Made by a program: the position numbers and the translations under genes
The notes under the pieces: model-generated
What the model was told of the DNA's origin: nothing
Seen by the model: only the letters and a program-made list of their open reading frames with translations
The model's database searches: none
DNA from: a virus
DNA length: 39,837 bases
Virus record (IMG/VR): IMGVR_UViG_3300046501_000546
Location: 1 to 39,837 of that record
Direction: 5' to 3' (one strand)
Shown: in pieces, positions 31,544 to 39,085 of the stretch
Layout of the letters: each line of letters opens with the position of its first letter
Position numbering within the stretch: the stretch's first letter is position 1

Positions 31544-32576
31544 GATTCCGACGCTACCGGCGCTGATCCAGCGCACCGAGGCCGATTTTGAACGCAATGC
31601 CCCGGACGCCTTGCGCCGCGCGGATGCCAAGGTGGCGGCGCGGGCGTTGAGCGGTACGGCCTACGAGCTGTACGGCTATCAAGACTGGATCGCACGCCAG
31701 TCTAACCCGGCGACGTGCGATGAAGCCATGTTGCTGCGCTGGGCCGAATGGCGCCTGGAGGGCGGAAGAAACCCGGCCGTGGCAGCCACTGGGGTGGCTT
31801 CGGTCATCGGTTCCAGTGGTGCCCTGGTCGATGCTGGCCAGCTCTACCAATCGGAGGACGGTCGCCGTTATGTGGTGCTGCATGCTGTCACCCTGGTGAA
31901 TGGGGCGGCCACCGTGCAAGTGATGGCCGAAGCGGTGGGCGCCCTGGGCAACATCGAGGCCGGCAGCCTGACGGCGGTGACACCGGTGATGGGCGTCAAC
32001 GCGACCGCCAGTATTGGCCCCGATGGCATCGTTGGCGGCACGGAAGAAGAGGCGCTGGAGGCGTTGCGCGCGAGGGTGCAGGCGGCCTTCAAAAATCCGA
32101 GCAAGGTCGGCAACGGGGCCGACTTTGTCGAGTGGGCCTTGGAGGTGCCGGGGGTCACCCGGGCCTGGGCCTTGCCGCGCTGGATGGGGCCGGGCACGTT
32201 TGGCCTGGCGTTCGTGCGTGATGGCGATCCTAACCTGATCCCCACGCCCGGCCAGGTCGCCGAGGTGCAAGCCTACCTGGACCTGAAACGCCCGGTTACC
32301 TCAGAGATTTATGCCCTGGCGCCCGAGGCCCGGCCAATTGATTTCAGCCTGCACCTGGTGCCGGATGGCAGCGCCCTGCGCGCGGCCGTCACGCAAGCGT
32401 TGCACGGCCTGATCATCGACGAAGGCGGACCTGGCGAAACGCTGCGGATTACGCATGTGCGCAACACCATCAGTAACACCCCGGGGGAAACCGATCACGT
32501 CTTGAGTCTGCCGGCGGGAGATGTGGTGATGGGCGCGATTCAAGTGGCGGTGCCGGGGGGGATCACATGGCTTTGA
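31533..32576 (+). CDS. Baseplate J / Mu gp47-like wedge protein
   Basis: 347 residues. It opens EIPTLPALIQRTEADFERN and has VIGSSGALVDAGQLYQSEDG, TASIGPDGIVGGTEEEALEA and GADFVEWALEVPGVTRAWA, consistent with the baseplate_J family. A central part of the wedge. It overlaps the gp48-like gene by 10 bp. Confidence 0.95.
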   Translation: MAYEIPTLPALIQRTEADFERNAPDALRRADAKVAARALSGTAYELYGYQDWIARQSNPATCDEAMLLRWAEWRLEGGRNPAVAATGVASVIGSSGALVDAGQLYQSEDGRRYVVLHAVTLVNGAATVQVMAEAVGALGNIEAGSLTAVTPVMGVNATASIGPDGIVGGTEEEALEALRARVQAAFKNPSKVGNGADFVEWALEVPGVTRAWALPRWMGPGTFGLAFVRDGDPNLIPTPGQVAEVQAYLDLKRPVTSEIYALAPEARPIDFSLHLVPDGSALRAAVTQALHGLIIDEGGPGETLRITHVRNTISNTPGETDHVLSLPAGDVVMGAIQVAVPGGITWL

Positions 32577-33208
32577 CCGAGACCGATTACGCGCAGCAAC
32601 TAGCTCAGCTGTTACCGCCGGGCCCGGCATTCGATCTGACCCTGCAGTCGGACTGGGCGCAGATCGTCGCGGCGCTGACTCCGGAACTGGCCCGAGTCGA
32701 TAGCAATGGCGAGGCGCTGTTGCTGGAGGTGAACCCGGCCACGGCCACGGTGTTGCTGCCATATTGGGAGGGCTATCTGGGTCTGCCCGATCTGTGCACA
32801 GTGGTTGGCTCGCAAACCCTGGAAGAGCGCCGCCAAGCGGTGATCGACAAGCTGACCGCGACCGGCGCACCGCAACTGAGCTATTACCGAAAGCTCGGCA
32901 CGCAGCTGGATATCGCCGTGCAGATTCAGGAGTTCCGCGAAGCTCGGGTGGGCCCGGCCAGCGTCGGCGACTTTCTCTATGGCGACGGCTGGCCGTGGAG
33001 CTGGATCGCTTCGACGCCGGTTGAAGCCTATGGCACCGAGGCCGCAGCCACGCTGGATTGCCGGCTTCAGCGCGATGCGCCGGAATACACCGACGTGCTG
33101 CTGGGGTTTGGGCAAGACGTCATCGCCGGCATTGTCGGCCAGGTGGACCAACTGTTTAACGCCATTCATTACGTCATGCCTGTCGCTGTTACTGGCGCTG
33201 AGGAATAA
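32567..33208 (+). CDS. YmfQ/DUF2313 family baseplate protein (Mu gp48-like)
   Basis: 213 residues. LAQLLPPGPAFDLTLQSDWA, followed by LARVDSNGEALLLEVNPATA, then TLEERRQAVIDKLTATGAPQ are family signatures. It links the wedge to the tail fibre. Two bases separate it from the fibre gene. Confidence 0.9.
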   Translation: MALTETDYAQQLAQLLPPGPAFDLTLQSDWAQIVAALTPELARVDSNGEALLLEVNPATATVLLPYWEGYLGLPDLCTVVGSQTLEERRQAVIDKLTATGAPQLSYYRKLGTQLDIAVQIQEFREARVGPASVGDFLYGDGWPWSWIASTPVEAYGTEAAATLDCRLQRDAPEYTDVLLGFGQDVIAGIVGQVDQLFNAIHYVMPVAVTGAEE

Positions 33209-33210
33209 GT

Positions 33211-33975
33211 ATGCAAAGAATTTCAGAATGGACGGACCTCGTAACGCCGGCGGGCGAGTTTCGTTATGGCAGCCTCACTGGCGGCGAACCACCTACGCCT
33301 CTAAAGGCTGAGTGGTTCAACCTGGTCCAGGCCGAGTTGGCTAACTTCATTCTGGCATCACTGCCAACACTGGATGCAGCAGATAGCTTTCAGTTATTGA
33401 AAGCCGCTCAGAAAATGATTTCGAACTTGGCGGTACAAGCAACGACGCTGGCGGGATACGGGATCACGGACGCCTATACCAAGGCACAAGCTGATTTGAT
33501 TATTTCCGGTAAAGCAAGCTGGGCAATAACCTTGGCAGGCTATGGCATTGATGATGCCTACACGAAAGCGGCGACGACAGTCCTGCTTAACGCCAAGGCC
33601 AACAACGCCACTTCGCTGGCGGGTTACGGCATTCAGGATGCTTACACTAAGGATGGGATGGACTGGCTGCTGTCCCTTAAGCAAAACAAGAACACAGCCT
33701 CCTTTGGAGCGGCCAGTTGGGTGCTGGATTCCGCTACGGGCGCGCTTGAGCAGTTTGGTAACTTCGGTATGGGAGGGGGGGCGTCAGAGCAAACTATCCT
33801 TTTTCCGGTCGCGTTCCCTACAGCTTGCCGGGTGGTGATGCTAACCAACCGCGAAAATGCGGCTGCAGAAGGTAACGTGGTCCGCATTCTGGACTCCGAC
33901 CGCTACTCGGTAACGATCGCGAACTCGGGCGGGAATACCTTCACTTCATACGACTGGCTAGCGAAGGGGAATTGA
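33211..33975 (+). CDS. Tail fibre protein with three internal repeats
   Basis: 254 residues. The N-terminus (RISEWTDLVTPAGEFRYGSL) is a baseplate attachment domain. Three copies of a LAGYGI-x-DAYTK repeat follow (around residues 78-90, 107-119, 137-149). The C-terminus (SATGALEQFGNFGMG up to SYDWLAKGN) fits the gp53-like receptor-binding tip. The fibre is short, so it probably recognises a nearby surface receptor. Confidence 0.9.
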   Translation: MQRISEWTDLVTPAGEFRYGSLTGGEPPTPLKAEWFNLVQAELANFILASLPTLDAADSFQLLKAAQKMISNLAVQATTLAGYGITDAYTKAQADLIISGKASWAITLAGYGIDDAYTKAATTVLLNAKANNATSLAGYGIQDAYTKDGMDWLLSLKQNKNTASFGAASWVLDSATGALEQFGNFGMGGGASEQTILFPVAFPTACRVVMLTNRENAAAEGNVVRILDSDRYSVTIANSGGNTFTSYDWLAKGN

Positions 33976-33977
33976 GC

Positions 33978-34181
33978 ATGGGCTATTCGTACAGCGCATC
34001 ACTGAATGCGTTTTTTCACACGTCTGTGCCTGACATGAATGTTCCTAGCGATGCGGTGGATATAACCGATGAGCAGCACGAAGAATTAATGGCACTTCAA
34101 ATGGAATCTGGAAAGCAGATAGTCGCTGGCGAAGATGGCCTGCCGACAATTGTCGAGAATGAGTTACCAGGCATTTCATAA
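33978..34181 (+). CDS. Short tail fibre assembly-like protein
   Basis: 67 residues. MGYSYSASLNAFFHTSVPDM, then VDITDEQHEELMALQMESGK and QIVAGEDGLPTIVE resemble the N-terminal domain of tail fibre assembly chaperones. The C-terminal chaperone part found in longer relatives is missing. Either a minimal chaperone or a shortened copy. It starts two bases after the fibre stop and ends before a terminator. Confidence 0.7.
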   Translation: MGYSYSASLNAFFHTSVPDMNVPSDAVDITDEQHEELMALQMESGKQIVAGEDGLPTIVENELPGIS

Positions 34182-34192
34182 GTAGCTGTAGA

Positions 34193-34223
34193 AACCCGCG
34201 CACCCGCATCGGCGGGTTTTTTT
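34193..34223 (+). terminator. Terminator between fibre and tailspike genes
   Basis: AACCCGC (34193-34199) pairs with GCGGGTT (34212-34218), with an alternative shorter hairpin ACCCGC-ATCG-GCGGGT, then TTTTTT. Confidence 0.75.
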
Positions 34224-34240
34224 ATGTCTGGAGAAACCGA

Positions 34241-36136
34241 ATGACTGATATCTCAGCGCTGGAAGCCTACGCTGGCCAGCTCTCGGAAGCGGCTCAGCTA
34301 TCTATAGCGGCGGCCGCGCTGCAACACCAGTTTGTGAACGCAGATGAAAACACCGCTATTGAAACTGAATCTGGCCCGCTACCTTCGTTAGCAAAGTGGC
34401 GCAAAGACTTGGCGACATTGGAAACCCAATTAGCTGACCCCGACGTAGGCGCTGAAATTGTAGCCTGGAAGCGCACAGGCCTTTACTCCGCGATCAAGAC
34501 GGCCAACCTCGCGCTCTCTGGGCTTGTGGTCAACATCTGGGAGTTTGCTGACCTTGCCATCGGTTACGATCCGACGGGTGTTGTTCCTTACTGGCAATGG
34601 GACTGGACACCGGCCACGTCAGCAGCCAGCTATTACGTTAAGAACAAAGGTGGGGGTACGGTCCGCTACCCCTCAGGCGCCTACCCACATCGCATAATGA
34701 CGAAGCTGCACTCGGTTGCTTGGGATGGTGACGGCCCAAGCTCGACATTCATTACTACTTTGCCTGTTGCTACCACCGGCCACTATGGCTTGATTGAAAT
34801 CGAAGCCGGTGCCGTTTCTGCGTCTCACATGAGCGACATGCATATCATGGGTAGTGCAACTCCAGGCTTCGACTTGCCACCCGTTAACTCGACTCAATGG
34901 GGGATGTACTTTAAAGCCAAGTGGGATGCTACCTACAAACACGGTGGCCTTTGGTATTCAAATTTCACGAATGTGCGGATTTCAAACTTCAATAAAGGCA
35001 TCTGGACACGCGGTGGATACACCAACCTTCACTATCAGCTCCCAATTCAGTTCCTGAAGTTTTACCAGTTCTTTGTACAGGTTCCCGATGGTGGTGAGGC
35101 CATCAGGATGACTGGCCAGCATGGTCAGATTGATTTTATTGGTGGTTCCGGCGAAGGGCGAGACGGTGCTGTGGCGTTCAGGTGTGTGACGCTGGACTAC
35201 GACCCCGATCCGGCAACCATGGCGGACAACAACAGCGGTCATGGTGAGAGTACCGCTCATGTGGCGGGCGTCGATCATGCTGTCCTAGCTCCCATCAATG
35301 TGACCTTCGGTGGCAAGTTTTCCTTTCAAAAGGCCCAAGAAGGTTTGTATGGGCGCAGCTGCCGGGCGATTGTGGTTGATCGATGCTGGGTAGAGGACAT
35401 TGGGAAGTTCGTCACTTTGACGGGGAGCGGCCAGGCAGTTGTCACAAAAAACCATTTAGCCAATGCCGCTGACGGTTCTAAGTTTGGTTCGCTTGGGTCG
35501 GGCTATTTGTACAAGTGCAGCAGTGGTGCCGGCATTGATTTCGCCGAGGACAACGAGATTCAGGGTGTTGTCGATAACTATATGGACCCGTCGACAAACT
35601 ACAACGATTGCCAGGGCTTGAATCTGAAAGGCATGTTGTCGGGTAGTCCTGCTGGGAAGTTTAAAGCGGCTGGCTTTAAAACGCTGACGCTCAATGGCGG
35701 CGTGGTAGATCTGCTGGCTCATAAATTTGTCACGGTAAACCCGTCGCTCAGCGATCCCTTACTGAAACTCAGCAACCTGGCTGCTACAGCAGCACCTGGT
35801 GAGACGGTACGGCTGCGCCCGCTAATAGGCCCGATTACCCTGACGAACACCGGCAATATCTCTCTCAATAACCTCACCGAATTCACTGTCCCGCAAAACG
35901 GGGTGGTGACATTGCTGCGAATTCCTCAGGTCGTGGGAGCGGTGGAGTGGGTATTTGTTGGCTGTACACCAAGCATGGGCACAGCGGCCCCGGCAGACGG
36001 CTTCTATTACGCAGCGGGTTTCGAAAGAGAGCGAAGTAACCCAGCCGCCGGTGCGACCATGGGTTGGAAGTGCGTGACAGGGGGGATCGCAGGATCAACA
36101 GCAGTATTCAAGAACAAGCCGAACTTATCCGCCTAA
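34241..36136 (+). CDS. Tailspike-like receptor-binding protein, candidate polysaccharide-degrading enzyme
   Basis: 631 residues. The first ~100 residues are helical (SALEAYAGQLSEAAQLSIAA, KWRKDLATLETQLADP). A parallel-beta-helix-type body follows, with the GGGTVRYPSGAYPHRI motif common at the start of pectate-lyase-like spikes and repeated N/D-G turns (SNFTNVRISNFNKGIW; VTKNHLANAADGS). It has no close relation to the preceding fibre. Function: probably binding to or cleaving surface glycan such as O-antigen. The catalytic residues cannot be located by eye. Confidence 0.75.
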   Translation: MTDISALEAYAGQLSEAAQLSIAAAALQHQFVNADENTAIETESGPLPSLAKWRKDLATLETQLADPDVGAEIVAWKRTGLYSAIKTANLALSGLVVNIWEFADLAIGYDPTGVVPYWQWDWTPATSAASYYVKNKGGGTVRYPSGAYPHRIMTKLHSVAWDGDGPSSTFITTLPVATTGHYGLIEIEAGAVSASHMSDMHIMGSATPGFDLPPVNSTQWGMYFKAKWDATYKHGGLWYSNFTNVRISNFNKGIWTRGGYTNLHYQLPIQFLKFYQFFVQVPDGGEAIRMTGQHGQIDFIGGSGEGRDGAVAFRCVTLDYDPDPATMADNNSGHGESTAHVAGVDHAVLAPINVTFGGKFSFQKAQEGLYGRSCRAIVVDRCWVEDIGKFVTLTGSGQAVVTKNHLANAADGSKFGSLGSGYLYKCSSGAGIDFAEDNEIQGVVDNYMDPSTNYNDCQGLNLKGMLSGSPAGKFKAAGFKTLTLNGGVVDLLAHKFVTVNPSLSDPLLKLSNLAATAAPGETVRLRPLIGPITLTNTGNISLNNLTEFTVPQNGVVTLLRIPQVVGAVEWVFVGCTPSMGTAAPADGFYYAAGFERERSNPAAGATMGWKCVTGGIAGSTAVFKNKPNLSA

Positions 36137-36148
36137 TGAGGAAATGAA

Positions 36149-36415
36149 ATGGCCGTCACAGCAAGTTTAACCACGTCTTATGGCGAGACACGTGACCTCT
36201 ATGTGCGCGTCAATAGCCTGTCGACCAGTAATCATGGGGTCAGCTCCAGCGCATTGTTTCGGGGCTATATCGGCCAAGAACAGTTTCAGGCGGGCGGTGG
36301 TTACGTGTGGGAATTTGAAATGGATTTCATGGTGGATGTCTCGGGGCCCATCTGGGAACAGGCCTATGCAGCACTGAAGGATTTGGATGATTTCTCCGGT
36401 TGCACTGACTGTTAA
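36149..36415 (+). CDS. Phage protein of unknown function downstream of tailspike (88 aa)
   Basis: MAVTASLTTSYGETRDLYVRVN, then SSSALFRGYIGQEQFQAGGG and WEQAYAALKDLDDF. It looks like a compact beta-rich protein. Small proteins of this sort follow receptor-binding genes in other Pseudomonas phages; a role as a tail accessory is only a guess. No ribosome-site anomaly is seen. Confidence 0.65.
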   Translation: MAVTASLTTSYGETRDLYVRVNSLSTSNHGVSSSALFRGYIGQEQFQAGGGYVWEFEMDFMVDVSGPIWEQAYAALKDLDDFSGCTDC

Positions 36416-36428
36416 GCGAGGGCTTTGA

Positions 36429-36845
36429 ATGAAGTACTACATCCTCAAATATTCGGACGACTTGCCGGATGGATTCGGTGGAGCCACTCAAGGCCCGTTC
36501 ATCAAGGTTCGACCCAGGTATCAGAACGATGGTGGCTTGCTCGAACACGAGAAAACTCACGTGCAACAGTGGTATGCCCTGATGGGACTGGGCCTGGCGA
36601 TCGTAGCGGCGCTCGCGCTGCTTGTCTCGCCGGCCTTGTGTCCGGCCGCTGCAGTAGCTCCATTCCTTCATCCGCTGCTCTACAAGTTCCTGCGGCCGTA
36701 TCGGCAATGGTGCGAAGTGCAGGCTTATCGCGAACAGATTGAGGCGGATGGTAACTCCAATTCGGATTTTGCAGTGACCGCCCTAGTCGAGAAGTATCAC
36801 TTCAGACTGAGCATCGATGAGGCTCGGGCGCTGCTCAATGATTGA
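36429..36845 (+). CDS. Membrane protein with HExxH metallopeptidase-like motif
   Basis: 138 residues. HEKTH at 40-44 within LLEHEKTHVQQW matches the zinc-peptidase signature HExxH. A transmembrane pair follows (LGLAIVAALALLVSPALCPA and the AVAPFLHPLLY region), then WCEVQAYREQIEADG, whose glutamate could be the third ligand. This layout recalls small membrane-tethered peptidases in phage genomes. Position before the endolysin suggests a role at lysis or host-envelope modification (inference). Family not firmly identified. Confidence 0.6.
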   Translation: MKYYILKYSDDLPDGFGGATQGPFIKVRPRYQNDGGLLEHEKTHVQQWYALMGLGLAIVAALALLVSPALCPAAAVAPFLHPLLYKFLRPYRQWCEVQAYREQIEADGNSNSDFAVTALVEKYHFRLSIDEARALLND

Positions 36846-36862
36846 AATCTGCACCCCAATCC

Positions 36863-36887
36863 AACCCGCATGAGCGGGTTTATTTTT
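36863..36887 (+). terminator. Terminator before the endolysin gene
   Basis: AACCCGC-ATGA-GCGGGTT followed by TATTTTT. Confidence 0.75.
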
Positions 36888-36902
36888 GCCTGGAGAAAAT
36901 TA

Positions 36903-37328
36903 ATGACCGGAATTGAGAAAGACTGCGACATTCTCGCGCGCACATTGTGGGGTGAGGCCCGTGGTGAAAGTCTGGCCGGCCAAATCGCCGTAGCCTGGAC
37001 CATTCGAAACCGTGTGAACGATGGTAAAGCCAAGTCGTGGTGGGGGGAGGGCTATGCCGGTGTCTGTCAGAAACCGTACCAGTTCAGTTGCTGGAACAAG
37101 AACGACCCGAATTTCGTCTATCTGAGCGGCGCGAAACCGATACCGTTTCGCGAGTTTGCTCAAGCGCAGATCGCCGCTGACCAGGTGATGGCCGGCAAGG
37201 TGCCAGATCCAACTAATGGAGCCACGCACTACTACGCATCTACCATGCCAAAGGTGCCTGATTGGACTCTGGGAGCGAAGCAGACTTTGAAGCTCGGACA
37301 CCATATGTTCTTCAAGGATGTTCCATGA
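36903..37328 (+). CDS. Endolysin, SleB-type cell wall hydrolase
   Basis: 141 residues, GGAGA before the ATG at 36903; an in-frame upstream start runs through the terminator. LARTLWGEARGES contains the catalytic glutamate (E18), followed by AGQIAVAWTIRNRVNDGK, CQKPYQFSCWN and GATHYYAS, the cell wall hydrolase (SleB, Hydrolase_2) pattern. Cuts peptidoglycan during lysis. No signal sequence, so it depends on the holins for export. Confidence 0.9.
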   Translation: MTGIEKDCDILARTLWGEARGESLAGQIAVAWTIRNRVNDGKAKSWWGEGYAGVCQKPYQFSCWNKNDPNFVYLSGAKPIPFREFAQAQIAADQVMAGKVPDPTNGATHYYASTMPKVPDWTLGAKQTLKLGHHMFFKDVP

Positions 37329-37846
37329 GCCCCGCGGAGCTGAAGATGGCCTTAGCCGGGGTGCTGGCGTTGTTGCTAATCACCGCTGGAAGCGTATGGA
37401 AGGTACAGGATTGGCGCTATGGCAAGGAGCTCTCCAAGCAGGCTCGGCTACACGGAGGCACGCTGAACGAGCTGACCCTTGCCGCCGCGACCCAACAACG
37501 TAATGCACAGGACAAGCGACTCGAGCTCGAGCAGCGCTTGTCGGTCAGCGAGCAAACTTACTACGAGGAACTGAGCGATGCTCAACGCAACCAGGCTCGT
37601 TTGCGCGATCGCCTTGCCACTTCTGATCTGCGGCTGTCAGTCCTTCTCGACACCACGGATTCAGCCGGTGGTTGTTCAGTGTCAGCCGGTACCGAAGCCG
37701 GCGGCGTGGTTCATGGAGCAACGCGCGCCCGACTTGACCCCGCGCATGCTCAACGAATTGTCGAAATCACCAACAGCGGCGATCGAGGATTGATCGCACT
37801 AGCCGCCTGTCAGGCCTACGCCACAGAAGTCTCAACAATGAAGTAA
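37325..37846 (+). CDS. Rz-like i-spanin
   Basis: 173 residues. An N-terminal membrane anchor (MALAGVLALLLITAGSVW) is followed by a long helical region with heptad-like content (RNAQDKRLELEQRLSVSEQT, EELSDAQRNQARLRDRLA). This is the Rz inner-membrane spanin layout. It spans the periplasm together with the Rz1 lipoprotein encoded within it. The start overlaps the endolysin stop (ATGA). Confidence 0.9.
   Translation: MSPAELKMALAGVLALLLITAGSVWKVQDWRYGKELSKQARLHGGTLNELTLAAATQQRNAQDKRLELEQRLSVSEQTYYEELSDAQRNQARLRDRLATSDLRLSVLLDTTDSAGGCSVSAGTEAGGVVHGATRARLDPAHAQRIVEITNSGDRGLIALAACQAYATEVSTMK
37578..37793 (+). CDS. Rz1-like o-spanin lipoprotein, nested in Rz
   Basis: 71 residues in another frame inside the Rz gene. 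The signal peptide LVCAIALPLLICGC ends in a lipobox-like cysteine, followed by a proline-containing tail (RIQPVVVQCQPVPKPAAW). That is the classical nested Rz/Rz1 arrangement. The protein is anchored in the outer membrane and fuses membranes with Rz at lysis. Confidence 0.85.
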   Translation: MLNATRLVCAIALPLLICGCQSFSTPRIQPVVVQCQPVPKPAAWFMEQRAPDLTPRMLNELSKSPTAAIED

Positions 37847-37848
37847 AA

Positions 37849-37891
37849 AAACGGCGGCGAGATATATTAATACTTAAATCGGCCGCCGTTC
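37849..37891 (-). terminator. Terminator for the leftward membrane protein gene
   Basis: ACGGCGGC (37851-37858) and GCCGCCGT (37882-37889) form the stem. On the reverse strand the hairpin is followed by TTTTTTT, so it mainly ends leftward transcription between convergent genes. Confidence 0.75.
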
Positions 37892-37899
37892 AATTCGGG

Positions 37900-38862
37900 T
37901 TATTGTATGTTTGCATTGCTCAATTTTTTCCAAATCCAGCTTAGGGTGCCGATATAAGGGATTATTGTTATATATAAAAGTAGATAGTTTAGTTCTTTAG
38001 GCCATTTAACGCTGTAATCGGCTTGTATGCTTAATAATACTGGGGGTAAAAAAACGCCAGTTGTAAGGAGCAGTGCAACGACGCCTATGGCTTTCATGGT
38101 TGTTTTTTTTATTTGAAAGTGGGAGTTAAATAAGTTGTAGTTTTCTACTGCGGAGCGAAGTTCAATGAGAGTGCTGTCCCTATATCTCACTACCCCCTCG
38201 AAGCCATTTCGAATAATGCTCTCGTAATCAATTGTAGGTAGTGGGTTGTTTTCATAGTATTTTGCCCAGATGGCGGCTCTCTCTTCTGGTAATATAGTTG
38301 GATTCTGTTCTAGTTCTTTATGTTGTTTTTCGATGTTTGCTTGTTTTTCTTGTAGGGTTGTTAGTTTTGCTACGTTTAAAATATCGTCTTTAGATTGTCT
38401 CCATATAAAAGCAAAGGCACTTAGGCGGAGTGATATTTCGCTGAGTCTTTCATCGTCTACTAGGTTTGGAGTTGGTTTTAATGTCTTTGACGTATTTGGG
38501 TTGGTGGTCGCTTTTATGGAAAATGGAGGTGAGAGGTAAAGAAGTCCGAATAGTCTGCAAAGACTCTCGCATATTTCTTTGTTTGGTTCGTTTTTGATAA
38601 TAAACCATTGTTGTTTTATAATGGTTTTGCATGTTTCATATTCTAGGACTCCATCTGTTAATAGTGGGTCATTAGCCATGATAGAGAATGTGTTTACATA
38701 AAACGCAAAATTTGTCGCGTCTTTGGATGTTCTTTCGAGTCTAATTCGAGCTTCTTGAATTTTCTGATAAGCATATATTGCATACGCAGAATAAAAAGCG
38801 GCACCTATGCCAATCAGTGTGGAGTGGATAGAAGGAAGGGTCGTTAAAATTGCTGAGTCCAT
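37900..38862 (-). CDS. AT-rich membrane protein of unknown function (320 aa)
   Basis: One N-terminal membrane helix (about residues 12-33, STLIGIGAAFYSAYAIYAY), a long soluble region with coiled-coil potential (TTLQEKQANIEKQHKELEQN), and two C-terminal membrane helices (IGVVALLLTTGVFLPPVLLS and LLLYITIIPYIGTLSWIW). AAGGCAG lies before the start. It is transcribed against the late genes and is AT-rich with codon use unlike them, so it is likely horizontally acquired cargo. No family is recognised; phage exclusion or defence is a hypothesis drawn only from the location. Confidence 0.75.
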   Translation of the reverse strand: MDSAILTTLPSIHSTLIGIGAAFYSAYAIYAYQKIQEARIRLERTSKDATNFAFYVNTFSIMANDPLLTDGVLEYETCKTIIKQQWFIIKNEPNKEICESLCRLFGLLYLSPPFSIKATTNPNTSKTLKPTPNLVDDERLSEISLRLSAFAFIWRQSKDDILNVAKLTTLQEKQANIEKQHKELEQNPTILPEERAAIWAKYYENNPLPTIDYESIIRNGFEGVVRYRDSTLIELRSAVENYNLFNSHFQIKKTTMKAIGVVALLLTTGVFLPPVLLSIQADYSVKWPKELNYLLLYITIIPYIGTLSWIWKKLSNANIQ

Positions 38863-39085
38863 TTCTCTGCCTTTAAGGGGGGGCGGATGGCTTTATAGTG
38901 AAGTTGTATTTTTGCGCAATGGCAACTTGTATATACAGTTTTTCCGAAAATAAATAACAGTTCGTACGGCTAGGAAGCCGCGTTTGAGGACCGACTCCTG
39001 GCATTGGCGTCAATGGGTCCGATTAATTGGCCATTGTCCTAGTAATTCCCCCGGGCAAGGCAAGTTGGTGGCTGTGGAAGTTACA
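38863..39085. other. Intergenic region between the two right-end leftward genes
   Basis: No gene is seen. AT-rich sequence at 38900-38960 should carry the promoter of the 320-aa gene. The 38980-39010 part (GACCGACTCCTGGC) was compared with the tRNA-Cys 3' end (GATTCCGACTTCGGCCTCCA) and shares no useful match, so it is not an attachment site. Confidence 0.35.

Noticed and set aside
38863-39085. Possible right attachment site
   Set aside because: The best-looking piece (GACCGACTCC near 38990) does not match the tRNA-Cys 3' end.
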